In this document: positions 31,589 to 39,917 of the stretch, in pieces | Layout: each line of letters begins with the position of its first letter | Numbering within the stretch: the first letter of the stretch is position 1 | NCBI RefSeq assembly: GCF_001050235.1 | Contig: NZ_DF967972.1 | Span: forward strand, 3,810,724-3,874,723 | DNA from: Longilinea arvoryzae | GTDB lineage: Bacteria > Chloroflexota > Anaerolineae > Anaerolineales > Anaerolineaceae | Direction of reading: 5' to 3' | DNA length: 64,000 nucleotides | Notes under the pieces: model-generated | The model's input: only the letters and a program-made list of their open reading frames with translations | Told to the model about the DNA's origin: nothing | Database searches by the model: none | Translations under genes and position numbers: made by a program

Positions 31589-32935
31589 ATGCCATTCTTC
31601 GCCACCTCTCTCCTGCAACTCGCACTCGGCGCTATTCTGGCCATCATCATCGCCTACCTGGCATATCGTTTTCACACCCTTAATCGCAGCGGTGGAATCG
31701 CGGCGGCCGTGCTCGGCGCAGTCGTCTTTGGACTGGGCGGGCTGGGCTGGGCGCTGCTCCTGCTGGGCTTTTTCATATCCTCCAGCGCTCTCACGCGCCT
31801 GTTTCGCAAACGCAAGCGCGCGCTGGATGAGAAGTTCAGCAAGGGCGGGCAGCGCGACGCCGGGCAGGTGCTGGCCAACGGCGGCGTCGCCGGCGCTTTC
31901 GTCCTGCTCCACGCCGTCTTCCCGCAGGCGGCCTGGCCGTGGGCGGCTTTCGCTGGCGCGATGGCGGCCGTCAACGCGGATACCTGGGCCACCGAACTGG
32001 GCGTCCTCAGCCGGGAAATCCCGGTGTTGATCACCACCCGCCGGCCGGTCGAACGCGGCACGTCCGGCGGCATCACCCGCGGGGGCACCCTGGCCGCCTT
32101 CGGCGGGGCATTCCTCATCGGGCTGCTGGCGGCGCTGGTCTGGCCGGGCGGCATGGACGGCGTGATTCCGTTTTTCACCCGCGCCGGATGGATCGGTCTG
32201 TTCGGCCTGCTCGGCAGCCTGGTCGATTCGATGCTGGGCGCCACCTACCAGGCCATCTACCACTGCCCGACCTGCAACAAGGAAACCGAACGCCACCCGC
32301 TGCACACGTGCGGTACGCCCACCACGCTCAAGCGCGGCCTGCCCTGGTTGAATAACGACTGGGTCAACACGGCCTGCGCTCTCAGCGGCGCGGTTCTGGG
32401 GCTGGTCGTGGCCCTGCTGCCGGGCAGTCCATTATTATTGGCTCAATCGACCTCAATGGGAGGTGATGTCATGCAAACGATTACGTTCTCCACGCCGGCT
32501 TTTGCCAACGGCCAGCCGATTCCGCAGGTCTACACCTGCGACGGGAAAAACATTTCCCCCGCGCTGCAGTGGAGCGGCGTTCCGGCAGAAGCGAAAAGTC
32601 TGGCGCTGATCGTCGAAGATCCGGATGCTCCGGTGGGAATTTTCACCCACTGGGTGCTCTATAACCTGGCGCCCAACCTGACCGGTCTCAACGAAGGCGT
32701 GCCGCGCCTGGCCACATTGACCAACCTGGGCAAGCAGGGCGTCAATGACTTCCGCAAGACGGCTTACGATGGTCCCTGTCCGCCGGCCGGCAAAGCCCAT
32801 CGTTATTACTTTAGACTATACGCATTGGATTTGCAGCCCAATCTGGCGGACGGCCTGACCCGCCAGAAGCTGCTCGATCAACTGAAAGGGCACATCCTGG
32901 CCCAGGGCGAGTGGATGGGAACGTATCAGCGTTGA
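31589..32935 (+). CDS. DUF92 membrane protein fused to YbhB/PEBP-like domain
   Basis: One uninterrupted 448-residue frame encodes two unrelated families. Residues 1-~288 are a DUF92/TIGR00297 membrane protein (NRSGGIAAAVLGAVVFGLGG, MAAVNADTWATELGVLS, GGITRGGTLAAFGGA), the family that includes plant VTE6 phytyl-phosphate kinase. It carries a small insertion with CPTCN and HTCG. Residues 295-448 are a YbhB/YbcL Raf-kinase-inhibitor-like PEBP domain (QVYTCDGKNISPALQWSGVP, DPDAPVGIFTHWVLYNL, AHRYYFRLYALD). A perfect ribosome-binding site precedes Met295, so the second domain may also be made alone. TACAAT six bases before the ATG suggests a leaderless start. Confidence 0.85.
   Translation: MPFFATSLLQLALGAILAIIIAYLAYRFHTLNRSGGIAAAVLGAVVFGLGGLGWALLLLGFFISSSALTRLFRKRKRALDEKFSKGGQRDAGQVLANGGVAGAFVLLHAVFPQAAWPWAAFAGAMAAVNADTWATELGVLSREIPVLITTRRPVERGTSGGITRGGTLAAFGGAFLIGLLAALVWPGGMDGVIPFFTRAGWIGLFGLLGSLVDSMLGATYQAIYHCPTCNKETERHPLHTCGTPTTLKRGLPWLNNDWVNTACALSGAVLGLVVALLPGSPLLLAQSTSMGGDVMQTITFSTPAFANGQPIPQVYTCDGKNISPALQWSGVPAEAKSLALIVEDPDAPVGIFTHWVLYNLAPNLTGLNEGVPRLATLTNLGKQGVNDFRKTAYDGPCPPAGKAHRYYFRLYALDLQPNLADGLTRQKLLDQLKGHILAQGEWMGTYQR
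32471..32935 (+). CDS. YbhB/PEBP-like protein from internal start (alternative product)
   Basis: GGGAGGTGA (32458-32466) ends 4 bp before the ATG at 32471, a near-ideal ribosome-binding site inside the longer frame. The product of 154 residues (MQTITFSTPAFANGQPIPQV and on) has the full length of free-standing YbhB/YbcL proteins, which bind phosphate-containing or small anionic ligands and whose bacterial role is unclear. Either the genes fused by loss of an intervening stop, or both a fusion and a free form are made. The 3' end overlaps the next MFS gene by 25 bp. Confidence 0.55.
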   Translation: MQTITFSTPAFANGQPIPQVYTCDGKNISPALQWSGVPAEAKSLALIVEDPDAPVGIFTHWVLYNLAPNLTGLNEGVPRLATLTNLGKQGVNDFRKTAYDGPCPPAGKAHRYYFRLYALDLQPNLADGLTRQKLLDQLKGHILAQGEWMGTYQR

Positions 32936-34206
32936 TCCCCGTGCATCGCCGCCCGCGCTGGCCCGCTGAACGCGTTTACCTGCTCTACAGCGCCGCCACC
33001 GCGCTGTTGTTTGGCCTGATCTTCACCGCCAGCGCCATCTACCAGGTCACCCTGGCCCACCTGGATGCCCTGCAATTGGTGCTGGTGGGCACCGTGCTGG
33101 AATTTTCGATCTTCCTGTTCGAAATTCCCACCGGGGTGGTGGCGGACGTCAAATCGCGCCGTCTTTCGGTCATCATCGGCACCGTCCTGGTCGGCTGCGG
33201 ATTCCTGCTGGAAGGTTCCTGGCCCAGCTTTCTGCCGATTCTCCTGGCCCAGGTGGTGTGGGGGTTGGGCGTCACCTTCACCAGCGGGGCGCTGCAGGCC
33301 TGGATCAGCGACGAGATCGGTGAGGAAAAAGCCGGCGCGGCCTTTCTGCGCGGTGCGCAGTTCGAACAAATCGGCGAATTGATCGGCATTTTTCCGGCGA
33401 TTGCGCTCTCATTCTGGCGGGTCAACGTGCCCATTCTGGTCGGGGGCGGGCTGTTCATCCTCCTGGCTCTCCTGCTGGTGCGGGTCATGCCGGAGGAGGG
33501 CTTCCGTCCCACCCCACCCGATCAACGCACCACCTGGCAGCACATGGCATCGACCTTACGGGATGGCCTGAGCATGCTGCGCAGACGCCCGGTGCTGGTC
33601 ACCATTCTGGGAATCGGCCTGTTCTACGGCCTGTATTCCGAAGGCTTCGACCGCCTGTGGACGCCGCTGTTGCTGGAACGCTTTACCTTCCCGGCCCAGG
33701 GCACCATCCCCGTGTTGGTCTGGTTTGGCCTGATCAACGCCGGTGCGCTGTTGATTTCCATGCTGGCCAACGCCTGGGCACAGCGGCGCATCGATCTGGC
33801 GCGATCCTCGCAACTGGTGCGAACCTTTGCCGCCAGCAGCGCCGCGCTGGTGGCCGGCCTGGCGATTTTCGCCGTCAGCCGCAACCTGGCCCTGACGATC
33901 GGCATGTTCTGGTCGGTGTCCATGCTGCGCCGTTTGAACTACCCGCTTTATACCGCCTGGGTCAACCAACGCCTCGAGCCGCAGGTGCGCGCCACGGTGA
34001 TTTCGCTCAGCAGCCTGGTGGATGCCCTCGGTCAAATCGTCGCCGGGCCGCTGGTCGGCCTGCTGGCCCGCGAAACCAGCCTGCAGAACGGCATCCTCGC
34101 CTCAGCCGCATTGCTCTCCCCGGTGCTCCTGCTCTTCTTCCGTGCCAGAAAAGAAGAAAAACCACAGGATAGACAGGATATCCAGGATGGGAAATCGATC
34201 AATTGA
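32911..34206 (+). CDS. MFS transporter with C-terminus running into a repeat
   Basis: This 431-residue carrier has about 12 membrane helices. The loop 2-3 region reads EIPTGVVADVKSRRLSVIIG, the usual MFS motif position. LEFSIFLFEIPTG and LRRLNYPLYTAWVNQRLEPQ are typical of MFS proteins of unknown substrate. The start at 32911 overlaps the PEBP frame; a TTG at 32932 overlapping its stop (TTGA) is an alternative. The last ~17 residues (EEKPQDRQDIQDGKSIN) are encoded by the left end repeat of the adjacent GxxExxY unit. The original stop was therefore probably lost or moved. Confidence 0.87.
   Translation: MDGNVSALIPVHRRPRWPAERVYLLYSAATALLFGLIFTASAIYQVTLAHLDALQLVLVGTVLEFSIFLFEIPTGVVADVKSRRLSVIIGTVLVGCGFLLEGSWPSFLPILLAQVVWGLGVTFTSGALQAWISDEIGEEKAGAAFLRGAQFEQIGELIGIFPAIALSFWRVNVPILVGGGLFILLALLLVRVMPEEGFRPTPPDQRTTWQHMASTLRDGLSMLRRRPVLVTILGIGLFYGLYSEGFDRLWTPLLLERFTFPAQGTIPVLVWFGLINAGALLISMLANAWAQRRIDLARSSQLVRTFAASSAALVAGLAIFAVSRNLALTIGMFWSVSMLRRLNYPLYTAWVNQRLEPQVRATVISLSSLVDALGQIVAGPLVGLLARETSLQNGILASAALLSPVLLLFFRARKEEKPQDRQDIQDGKSIN
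34153..34190 (+). repeat. Left end repeat, copy 1
   Basis: It contains AAGAAAA, then ACAGGATAGACAGGATATCC and AGGATGG. It encodes the last residues of the MFS protein. Similar to 34264-34300 (direct) and 34747-34780 (inverted). Confidence 0.75.
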
Positions 34207-34263
34207 CTTGAAATTTCTTATATTATTTCCACAGTACAGAAGACTTACACCCATTGATCTATC

Positions 34264-34300
34264 AAGAAAATTCACAGGATAGACAGGACATTCAGGATGG
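34264..34300 (+). repeat. Left end repeat, copy 2 (direct)
   Basis: AAGAAAATTCACAGGATAGA continues as CAGGACATTCAGGATGG. It differs from copy 1 at a few bases. Both copies are followed by an AT-rich tract ending ATAATTTCCACA or ATTATTTCCACA. Confidence 0.75.
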
Positions 34301-34342
34301 TAAATTGATTCTATGAATTGAGATTATTTATATAATTTCCAC

Positions 34343-34726
34343 ATGAGACAAAACCTACATCCGCAACTTTATACGGAAGTTACCAGCAAAATCCTCGAAG
34401 CATGTTTCGAAGTTATCAATGAACTCGGGGCTGGTTTTTTAGAATCCGTATATGAGAAAGCATTGCTAATCGCCTTATCCCAAAAAGGATTGGATGCAAG
34501 ATCTCAAGTGCCCATCATAGTCAATTTTCGCGGTCAAAATGTTGGCCAATTTTACGCAGATATCCTGGTTGAAGGGAAAATCATTGTCGAACTCAAGGCC
34601 ATAAGTGCAATTACACCTGAACATAAGGCACAGGTGATCAATTACTTAAAATCTACTCAAATCGAGGTCGGATTACTTGTAAATTTTGGGAATCCAAAAC
34701 TGGAATTTTATAGATTGCACCGTTGA
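34343..34726 (+). CDS. GxxExxY protein (PD-(D/E)XK-like family)
   Basis: This 127-residue protein has the family-defining motif in ELGAGFLESVYEKAL (GxxExxY) and the conserved FYADILVEGKIIVELKA segment. The D-x(n)-ExK arrangement in the latter recalls PD-(D/E)XK nucleases. The function of the family is unknown. Codon use is AT-rich compared with both neighbours, consistent with transfer. It is flanked by related inverted repeats. No ribosome-binding site is obvious before the ATG, which is 43 bp from the second left repeat. Confidence 0.85.
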   Translation: MRQNLHPQLYTEVTSKILEACFEVINELGAGFLESVYEKALLIALSQKGLDARSQVPIIVNFRGQNVGQFYADILVEGKIIVELKAISAITPEHKAQVINYLKSTQIEVGLLVNFGNPKLEFYRLHR

Positions 34727-34746
34727 GTATTTTTCGATTGCTTTCT

Positions 34747-34780
34747 TTATCCTGGATATCCTGTATATCCGGTTTTCTTC
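34747..34780 (-). repeat. Right end repeat (inverted)
   Basis: Read on the minus strand it gives GAAGAAAACCGGATATACAG continuing GATATCCAGGATAA, matching the left repeats in inverted orientation. It reaches the stop codon of the response-regulator gene. Confidence 0.7.
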
Positions 34781-35423
34781 ATTCTTCCAACGTCACCAGC
34801 CCCCGCCGAAGGGCATAACGCACCAGGTCGGTCTGGGTATGTAAATCCAGCTTATGCATCATATTGGCGCGGTGAATCTCGGCTGTGCGTGGGCTGATGG
34901 TCAGGCGGTTGGCGATTTCGGGATTGGAAAGCCCGTTGGCTGCCAGCACCAGCACCTCGCGCTCGCGCGCGGTCAGCGTCTCGTACGGATCCAGCGGCCC
35001 GGTGCGGCTGCGCCGCAGATAGGCCTCGATGCCGTGTTCCGAAAACGGCGCACTGAGGAAGCGCTGCCCGTTTACGACCGTGCGAATGGCCTGGGCCAGT
35101 TCGCCCGCAGTCGCGTCTTTGAGAACATATCCATAGGCTCCGCTGCGCAGCGCCTCGACCACATAGGCTTCGTTGCTGTGCATCGACAAAATGATGACGT
35201 GGGTTTGATCGTGCACGCGCCGCACCACCTCCATCCCGCTCATGCCCGGCATGACCAGATCCAGCACCAATACCCCGGGATGCAGCGCTTCAACCTGCTT
35301 TACAGCTTCCAGGCCATCCTTGGCTTCGCCGATCACTTCGAAATCCGGCTGCGCCTCCAAAAGAGACCGCAGCCCCTGCCGCACGACGATATGGTCATCC
35401 GCCAGTAAAATGGTGATGCTCAT
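34779..35423 (-). CDS. NarL/LuxR-type response regulator
   Basis: This 214-residue regulator has a receiver domain (1-~120) with acidic pair DD (9-10), phospho-acceptor Asp55 in VLVLDLVMPGMSG, and Lys in YVLKDATAGE. A C-terminal LuxR HTH follows (LTAREREVLVLAANGLSNPE, NRLTISPRTAEIHRANMM). All phosphorylation residues are present. It overlaps the sensor kinase gene by 4 bp and is its obvious partner. Targets are unknown. The pair is divergent from the TadE/TadG surface locus, which could be a target (inference). Confidence 0.95.
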   Translation of the reverse strand: MSITILLADDHIVVRQGLRSLLEAQPDFEVIGEAKDGLEAVKQVEALHPGVLVLDLVMPGMSGMEVVRRVHDQTHVIILSMHSNEAYVVEALRSGAYGYVLKDATAGELAQAIRTVVNGQRFLSAPFSEHGIEAYLRRSRTGPLDPYETLTAREREVLVLAANGLSNPEIANRLTISPRTAEIHRANMMHKLDLHTQTDLVRYALRRGLVTLEE

Positions 35424-37123
35424 TTTCCACGCTCCTCCGCCAGTGGGAAGACAATGCTCAGGCTGGTGCCCTGCCCGGGCGCCGTTTCGATGTTCAGGCT
35501 ACCGCCGAGCAACCCCACCCGTTCGCGCATGCCGATCAAACCGCTCGAATGCTGTTCATCGAGCACCTTTTCAAGCTCAAAACCCTGACCCTGGTCCTCG
35601 ATTTTGATTTCCAACGCTTCCGCGCTGCGCCACAGCGTCACTTCGGCCTCATTCGTCTGTGCATGGCGGGCGATATTCGTCAAAGCCTCCTGGATGGTTC
35701 GGAAAGCCGCCGTCTCCACCTCAGGGTCATAGCGCTCGCCTTCCGGCAGCCGGTTCTGGAAGAGCACCTGTACGCGCGTCTGGCTCTCATAACGTTCGAA
35801 CAACCACAACAGCGCCGGAACCAATCCAAAATCATCCAGCATTGCGGGACGCAAATCGAGCGAGAGTTCGCGCACCCGGCCGATCAACTCGTTGACCAGC
35901 CTACCCGCCTGCTGCAGGCGTTGAGTCCGGGCCGGTTCCGCCAACGTATCGCTGCCTTCCAGCAGCAATTTCAAGCCGGTCAGGTACTGGCCGATTTCAT
36001 CGTGCAGTTCCAGCGCGATCTGGCGCCGTTCGGTCTCCTGGATGGCAACCAACTGGCGCGAGAGGACCTGCAGTTCAGCATTATTTTTCTCGAAAGCGGC
36101 CAGCATCTGATTGATGGTCATCGTCAGCTGAGAAAGCTCATCCCGCCGGGCCACGGTGACCCGTTTCGAGAGATCGCCGCTATCCGCGATGGTGGTGATC
36201 TCGTTCCCCAGTCGCTTCACGCGGTAGAGCACCAGACGGTCGAGCGAAAAGAAGAACGTTACGCCCAGCACGAAAGCCGCAAGGATCATGGCAATCATCA
36301 AGTAATTGGCCACGAACTCGCCCTCGCGGTGGGTCGTGCGGGGCAGTTCGATCTTAAGCAGGTAAACCGGCAGATCATTGGCGTCTTCCAACAGGGTATA
36401 GCCGGCGATCGTTTCGCTGTCGATCGGGCGGGAGTAAAAATCCGCGCCGTTTTGCAGATTCTGCAGCGCGGCTTGATCCGCATCCGGCAGCGGGGTTCGG
36501 ATGGGCAGAAACTGGATGTTCAATTGCAGCACCTGGTTCAGGCGGTAAATCTGGTTTTCATTGAGCAGCTTGCCGATCACCACCACGCCGTTCACGGCGC
36601 GCCCGGAATCGTTTCCGACCACTCCGGCGGAAGCCAGCAGCAACGGACCCTGGCTGGTGGCGATCAGGCCCTGCCGGCCGGCGCGTGAATTGAGCACGCC
36701 CACCAATGGATCGCCCGGCGTCAGGCGGTTGACCAGCTCGATTGGAAATTCGATTTCCTTATCCAGGTCAGCATCGTATCCGCGGCTGAACAGGACCTGG
36801 CCTTTTTCGTCCACCAATCCCAGAATATTGAAGTCCTGCTCGGAAAAAGCCTGATTCCCCAGGCTGGCCACGCCATACCTGGCGGAACGCGTCTCGATGA
36901 ACTGGTAAATCTCTTCGTTATGCGCCCAGGTGCGCGCCATGGCAACCAGCGAATCTTGTTCATTTTCGACCATCAGGAGCGCCCGCCTTACGGATTCGTT
37001 TGTTCCGCCAATTTCAACCGTATTAAAATGATTCATGAGGGTCGTCTGCATGGTCGCCAACAGGATGGCAAGCAACCCCAGAAAAGCCAATGCGATCATC
37101 ACCAATGTAGTTCTACTCAGCGA
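35420..37123 (-). CDS. Sensor histidine kinase (CHASE4-HAMP-HisKA_3)
   Basis: A GTG at 37123 with AAGGA 8 bp upstream is preferred; a TTG at 37144 is the longest alternative. The ~567-residue protein has an N-terminal membrane helix, an extracytoplasmic CHASE4-like sensor (about 30-255, with FNILGLVDEKGQVLFSRGYD), and a second helix near 265-290. A HAMP region follows, then HisKA_3 with the phospho-His in RRQIALELHDEIGQYLTGLK. The HATPase_c domain has EALTNIARHA and GLIGMRERVGLLGG. It phosphorylates the NarL-type regulator encoded by the overlapping downstream gene. The stimulus is unknown. Confidence 0.93.
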   Translation of the reverse strand, partial: SLSRTTLVMIALAFLGLLAILLATMQTTLMNHFNTVEIGGTNESVRRALLMVENEQDSLVAMARTWAHNEEIYQFIETRSARYGVASLGNQAFSEQDFNILGLVDEKGQVLFSRGYDADLDKEIEFPIELVNRLTPGDPLVGVLNSRAGRQGLIATSQGPLLLASAGVVGNDSGRAVNGVVVIGKLLNENQIYRLNQVLQLNIQFLPIRTPLPDADQAALQNLQNGADFYSRPIDSETIAGYTLLEDANDLPVYLLKIELPRTTHREGEFVANYLMIAMILAAFVLGVTFFFSLDRLVLYRVKRLGNEITTIADSGDLSKRVTVARRDELSQLTMTINQMLAAFEKNNAELQVLSRQLVAIQETERRQIALELHDEIGQYLTGLKLLLEGSDTLAEPARTQRLQQAGRLVNELIGRVRELSLDLRPAMLDDFGLVPALLWLFERYESQTRVQVLFQNRLPEGERYDPEVETAAFRTIQEALTNIARHAQTNEAEVTLWRSAEALEIKIEDQGQGFELEKVLDEQHSSGLIGMRERVGLLGGSLNIETAPGQGTSLSIVFPLAEERGK

Positions 37124-37309
37124 CACGTCACAATCCTTCAACAAGAAATCATCACCGGCGAATCGCCCCCATCTTTCCTTTTATTCTATACCCTGCGGGT
37201 GTTCACCGGTGGGTTGAATGGACGGTGGAAAACTTAAATAAGTACAATCCCGAATTGTAACCAGCGTGGAATGGCGCTATGCTCATCCTGAACTAGTGGA
37301 GGGAAACTC

Positions 37310-39901
37310 ATGAGCCTGCAATTATTTCAGAAAATCCATCAATCACGGCGCGGGAAAGGCCAGGCAATGGTCGAATTTGCGCTGGTCTTCCCCATTTTCC
37401 TGTTGCTTGTTCTGGGCGTCATCGAACTGGGGCATTTGATCTTCATCTACAGTTCGGTGTACGTTTCAAGCCGTGAGGCGGCCCGTTACGGAGCCGCCGC
37501 CGGTTTTAGCGGCGCGGGGATGCCGTACTATCAGGATTGCACCGGCATGCGCGACGCAGCTCAGCGCGTCGGCGCTTACGGCGGGGTCACCAACGTCTCC
37601 CTGGCGCCGGGCAACATCGACGCCCCCAACACCACGGGGGTCGCCATCCAGATGATTAAGAATGGTTCAAACACCCCGGTCGATTACACGACCTGCCCGG
37701 ACCTGGATGTCAAGGTGGGCGACCGCATCCGGGTGACCACCCAGGTGTATTACCAGCCCATCGTTCCCCTGGTCCCGTTCCCTTCGTTTGCCGTGAGTCA
37801 CACCTCCACACGCACCATCCTGAAGAACGTCGACCTGGAAAAAGTCGACCCGGGTTCGCCACCCGTCGCGGATACGTACGGGGTCGATCTCAGCGTGGCG
37901 GATAATTCGCTGCTCGGGGCGCAGGGCACGCAGGTCACTTACGATCTGTCGATTCGGAACACCGGTTCCATCTTCGACACTTACACGCTGACCCTCTCCG
38001 GCAACTCCTGGACCACCACGCTCGATTCCCCCGTGTCTGTGGCTCCCGGTGCGACGCTCGTTCGCCAGGTGGTTGTCACCGTTCCGCCCAATGCTCCGCA
38101 CGGCGCTTCCGACATGGTCCTCATCACCGCCACATCGATCGGTGATCCTGGCCTGCCGCCCGCATCCGATAATCAGGCCCTCATCACCTCCGCACCAACC
38201 TACGGCGTCAACCTGGCTACCCCAGATGATTCCAAGGGCGGGGTGGCCAATACCACCGTGACCTACGATTTGACCATCACCAATACCGGCAATATCGATG
38301 ATACCTACACCCTGACGGCTTCCGGCAACCTGTGGCCCACCGCCGTGCCCAATTCCATCGCCGTTTCGGCGGGCGCCACGGTTTCGTTCACGGCCGTTGT
38401 ATCGGTCCCTGGGGACTACGCCGGTGTCACCTCCGACACTGTCACGATTACGGCGGTATCGGACGGCGATCCCATCTCACCCGCGGTCTCCGATACGCAA
38501 ACACTCACGACCCGCGCCCCGTATTATGGCGTGCAAGTCTCCACGTGGAACAGCAAGCTTTCCGGAAGGCCGGGCGATACGGTCACTTATACCATTCACG
38601 TTTATAATACCGGCAACGTCCCCGACACCTACGATATCACGCTTTCCGGAAGCACCTGGCCGACCAAGACGGACCTGTCTGTGGATGTGGCCGACGGGTC
38701 ATCCAAAGATGTTCTGGTAACGGTCGGGATTCCATCCACCGCCACCCACGGTTCCACCGATACCGTTACCTTCACGGTCGTCTCGCGGGGCGCCCCCGAT
38801 AAATCGACGGCCACGGCCAGCCTGACCCTGACCACGAAGGCGTTGGCCTTTAGCGTTAGCCTCTCAGCTGCGCCCGGCACCTACCAAATGGGTGCTCCGG
38901 GAACGACGGTGACCTATAACCTCTCGGTCAAGAACACCGGCACAGCGAATGACACCTATACGCTGATACTGAGTGGCAATGTCTGGCCCACCACGCTGAA
39001 TGGCTCGGTATCCGTGGCTGCTGGCGCCACGGTCGTTCTGCCCGTCGTCGTCAGCATTCCGGCTACGGTCGCCAACGGCGCACGGGACCGGGTCACCGTG
39101 ACTGCCATCTCCACGAATGATCCGCTTACCCCACCGGCTTCCGCCAGCATCACGCTGACCACGTCTGTCCCGCGCTACGGCGTTCGCCTGACGTTGACAG
39201 TTCCGGATGATTCACTCTCCGGCGCCCCGGGGGATCCGATCACCTACTACCTCACGATTCAAAATACCGGCAACGTCAAGGACACCTTCAACATCACCTT
39301 GTCCGGCAATAATTGGCCGACCTCCGTCGTTCCCACCTCGGTTACGCTGAACCCGAATGAAAGCATGACCAATATTGTGGTCACGGTCAACATTCCAGGC
39401 ACTGCGCTGCACAACGAAACCGATGTCGTCACGGTAACCGCTTACTCCGGCGACGCCTTGGCGCCGCACGCCACAGCCAGCCTGACCCTCAGCACAACCG
39501 CCACGCGCATCTGCCCGTACGCCGGATCGCTGGGCCTGGGCAACAAGAGCATCAACCTGCTGCTGTATAACAACGGAACCGGCGCCGAGGACGTCTCCAT
39601 CGAACAAATCATCGTCAACTGGTACATGAACACCGATACGCAGAGTCTCGACTACATCTCCTACCTCGGCCGGAAAATCATGGACACCGACGTCCCCGGT
39701 TCATTGCTCGATCCAACTTATCCATACATCACCAGCACCTTCCCGGCGCAAGGCGCCTGGATTGGCGACGCCACGACTCGCAATTTACCACAGGGCGCTT
39801 CCAACTACGGCTTGAACATTTATTTTGGGGTCAATATCGATACCACCAAGACCCATTCCATCGAGATTCGCTTCAGCAACGGTTGCTACATCAGCCGCTA
39901 A
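37310..39901 (+). CDS. TadE-like pilin/secretion domain fused to five Ig-like repeats
   Basis: This 863-residue surface protein begins with a TadE-like segment (RGKGQAMVEFALVFPIFLLL, residues 15-60), as in pseudopilin-type proteins processed or anchored at the membrane. From ~187 on come five repeats of ~108 residues. Each opens like TYGVDLSVADNS and contains VTYDLSIRNTGS, then a DTYTLTLSGNxW block and VSVAPGATxxxxVVVxVP, an Ig-like 'NTG' β-sandwich. Repeat starts are near residues 187, 297, 404, 512 and 621. A unique C-terminal domain (~730-863) follows. GGAGG lies 8 bp before the ATG. It is first in a run of six secretome genes. Confidence 0.85.
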   Translation: MSLQLFQKIHQSRRGKGQAMVEFALVFPIFLLLVLGVIELGHLIFIYSSVYVSSREAARYGAAAGFSGAGMPYYQDCTGMRDAAQRVGAYGGVTNVSLAPGNIDAPNTTGVAIQMIKNGSNTPVDYTTCPDLDVKVGDRIRVTTQVYYQPIVPLVPFPSFAVSHTSTRTILKNVDLEKVDPGSPPVADTYGVDLSVADNSLLGAQGTQVTYDLSIRNTGSIFDTYTLTLSGNSWTTTLDSPVSVAPGATLVRQVVVTVPPNAPHGASDMVLITATSIGDPGLPPASDNQALITSAPTYGVNLATPDDSKGGVANTTVTYDLTITNTGNIDDTYTLTASGNLWPTAVPNSIAVSAGATVSFTAVVSVPGDYAGVTSDTVTITAVSDGDPISPAVSDTQTLTTRAPYYGVQVSTWNSKLSGRPGDTVTYTIHVYNTGNVPDTYDITLSGSTWPTKTDLSVDVADGSSKDVLVTVGIPSTATHGSTDTVTFTVVSRGAPDKSTATASLTLTTKALAFSVSLSAAPGTYQMGAPGTTVTYNLSVKNTGTANDTYTLILSGNVWPTTLNGSVSVAAGATVVLPVVVSIPATVANGARDRVTVTAISTNDPLTPPASASITLTTSVPRYGVRLTLTVPDDSLSGAPGDPITYYLTIQNTGNVKDTFNITLSGNNWPTSVVPTSVTLNPNESMTNIVVTVNIPGTALHNETDVVTVTAYSGDALAPHATASLTLSTTATRICPYAGSLGLGNKSINLLLYNNGTGAEDVSIEQIIVNWYMNTDTQSLDYISYLGRKIMDTDVPGSLLDPTYPYITSTFPAQGAWIGDATTRNLPQGASNYGLNIYFGVNIDTTKTHSIEIRFSNGCYISR

Positions 39902-39917
39902 TCCTCAGGACCTTAAC

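Larger units (their letters stand above)
34153..34780. mobile_element. Inverted-repeat-bounded GxxExxY unit (possible small mobile element)
   Basis: A ~630-bp AT-rich stretch sits between two convergent GC-rich genes. Its left end (34153-34190) and, inverted, its right end (34747-34780) share the core ACAGGATATCCAGGAT (34173-34188; complement at 34749-34764) and the flank AAGAAAA. A second, direct copy of the left repeat lies at 34264-34300, and the ~75-bp tracts after both left copies are also similar. It holds one gene (GxxExxY). The MFS stop lies within the left part and the response-regulator stop at the right edge. No transposase and no target duplication were seen. Confidence 0.5.

Noticed and set aside
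31061..32305. Minus-strand open frame of 414 codons over the PH-like and DUF92 genes
   Set aside because: It is a shadow of GC-rich coding DNA, Gln/Gly/Arg-rich with no domain; the plus strand has two recognised genes.
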